Assembly: GCF_017832975.1 (NCBI RefSeq)
Contig: NZ_JAFIBI010000001.1
Location: forward strand, 2,232,001-2,296,000
Length of the DNA: 64,000 nucleotides
Direction: 5' to 3'
Source: Arthrobacter sp. PvP023
Lineage (GTDB): Bacteria > Actinomycetota > Actinomycetes > Actinomycetales > Micrococcaceae
Positions 63,743-64,000 of the stretch are shown here, piece after piece. Within the stretch, counting starts at the first letter, position 1. Every line of letters starts with the position of its first letter. The notes under the pieces are model-generated. The model was not told where the DNA came from and did no database searches. It saw nothing but the letters and a program-made list of their open reading frames with translations. The position numbers and the translations under genes were made by a program.

Positions 63743-63802
63743 AGTCTAAACTGCGCCGGTCCGGTGCCCGGCTGCGGCCGGTAGGAACAAGCGGAGGTAA
63801 TA

Positions 63803-64000
63803 GTGGCCAAGGCAGCACCGGCGGAACAGTTGAAATTGCTCGAACTGCAAGGACTCGACGCCAGGCTCAAATCGCTGTCCAACCGCCGCCGGACCATCGA
63901 AAACGATCCACGGATCAGTGACCTCCAAGCGGCGCTGTCCGTTGCCAACGGCGAACTCGGAGCGGCGAAAGTGGCCGTTCACGACGCCGAAGCCGAGCTC
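63803..64000 (+). CDS. Coiled-coil zinc-ribbon protein, 3' end outside window
   Basis: Reading frame open from GTG 63803 to the window end (66 codons), with GGAGG at 63793-63797, five bases upstream. The text is heptad-like and charged (EQLKLLELQGLDARLKSLSN, then RISDLQAALSVANGEL), the coiled-coil part that precedes a C4 zinc ribbon in DUF164-type proteins. The place next to NIF3 and before an RNase HI/phosphatase gene is typical. The zinc ribbon itself is not visible. Confidence 0.8.
   Translation, partial: MAKAAPAEQLKLLELQGLDARLKSLSNRRRTIENDPRISDLQAALSVANGELGAAKVAVHDAEAEL

Overview
The window is high-GC actinobacterial chromosome and most resembles Arthrobacter/Pseudarthrobacter (Micrococcaceae). 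The support is the set of actinobacterial marker families (DUF2469, DUF3145, DUF3052, a FasR-type regulator next to the fab operon, homodimeric AceE), many GTG/TTG starts, leaderless-looking promoters, and the gene orders recG-rsmD, DUF177-rpmF-rnc-mutM-smc-ftsY, rpsP-KH-rimM-trmD-rplS-lepB-rnhB and YraN-comM-dprA-xerC. The genus call is inference from protein style and gene order; no search was run. There is no prophage, insertion sequence, CRISPR array, rRNA or replication origin. The only tRNA seen is tRNA-Val(TAC).

Layout: 1-5.4 kb holds the end of recG, then rsmD, a three-gene minus-strand block (SDR, aminotransferase, spermidine-synthase-like protein, all translationally coupled) and coaD. 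5.5-13.1 kb is the DUF177-rpmF-rnc-mutM-smc-ftsY information-processing run. 13.2-19.6 kb has an MFS transporter, the amt-PII ammonium pair, a G6PDH paralogue and ffh. 19.7-25.0 kb has a hydrolase lacking its catalytic serine, thiC with a TPP riboswitch, an amidohydrolase, a two-domain VOC protein and a small hypothetical. 25.2-35.4 kb is the ribosome-maturation, secretion and DNA-uptake run. 35.7-36.2 kb is DUF3145.

36.4-44.4 kb is the fatty-acid block on the minus strand: fasR, fabD, fabH, acpP, fabF, preceded by aceE, which makes the acetyl-CoA. A 19-bp motif occurs in front of both fabD and fasR. 44.8-46.7 kb is DUF3052, an AhpE-like peroxiredoxin and a sirtuin. 46.8-53.0 kb is accessory: the tRNA, a small hypothetical, an IclR regulator with an MHS transporter, a MocR-type regulator divergent from a DMT exporter, and a PaiB-like protein. 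53.2-59.6 kb looks like a sugar-acid module: a D-2-hydroxyacid dehydrogenase, a 6PGDH-like dehydrogenase, a gluconate 5-dehydrogenase-like SDR, an idonate 5-dehydrogenase-like MDR, a GntR/FCD regulator and gnd, feeding the pentose phosphate pathway. 59.7 kb to the end has an SDR, cysE-cysK (cysteine synthesis), msrA, a NIF3-family protein and the start of a coiled-coil zinc-ribbon protein.

No clearly new multi-gene system was found. The observations most worth following are the shared fabD/fasR motif, the serine-less hydrolase, an unlisted 36-residue cysteine-rich ORF behind a hairpin, a probable ATT start codon, an AhpE-like peroxiredoxin with a PrxQ-type CX4C pair, PII without GlnD, and several strong palindromes in regulatory positions.
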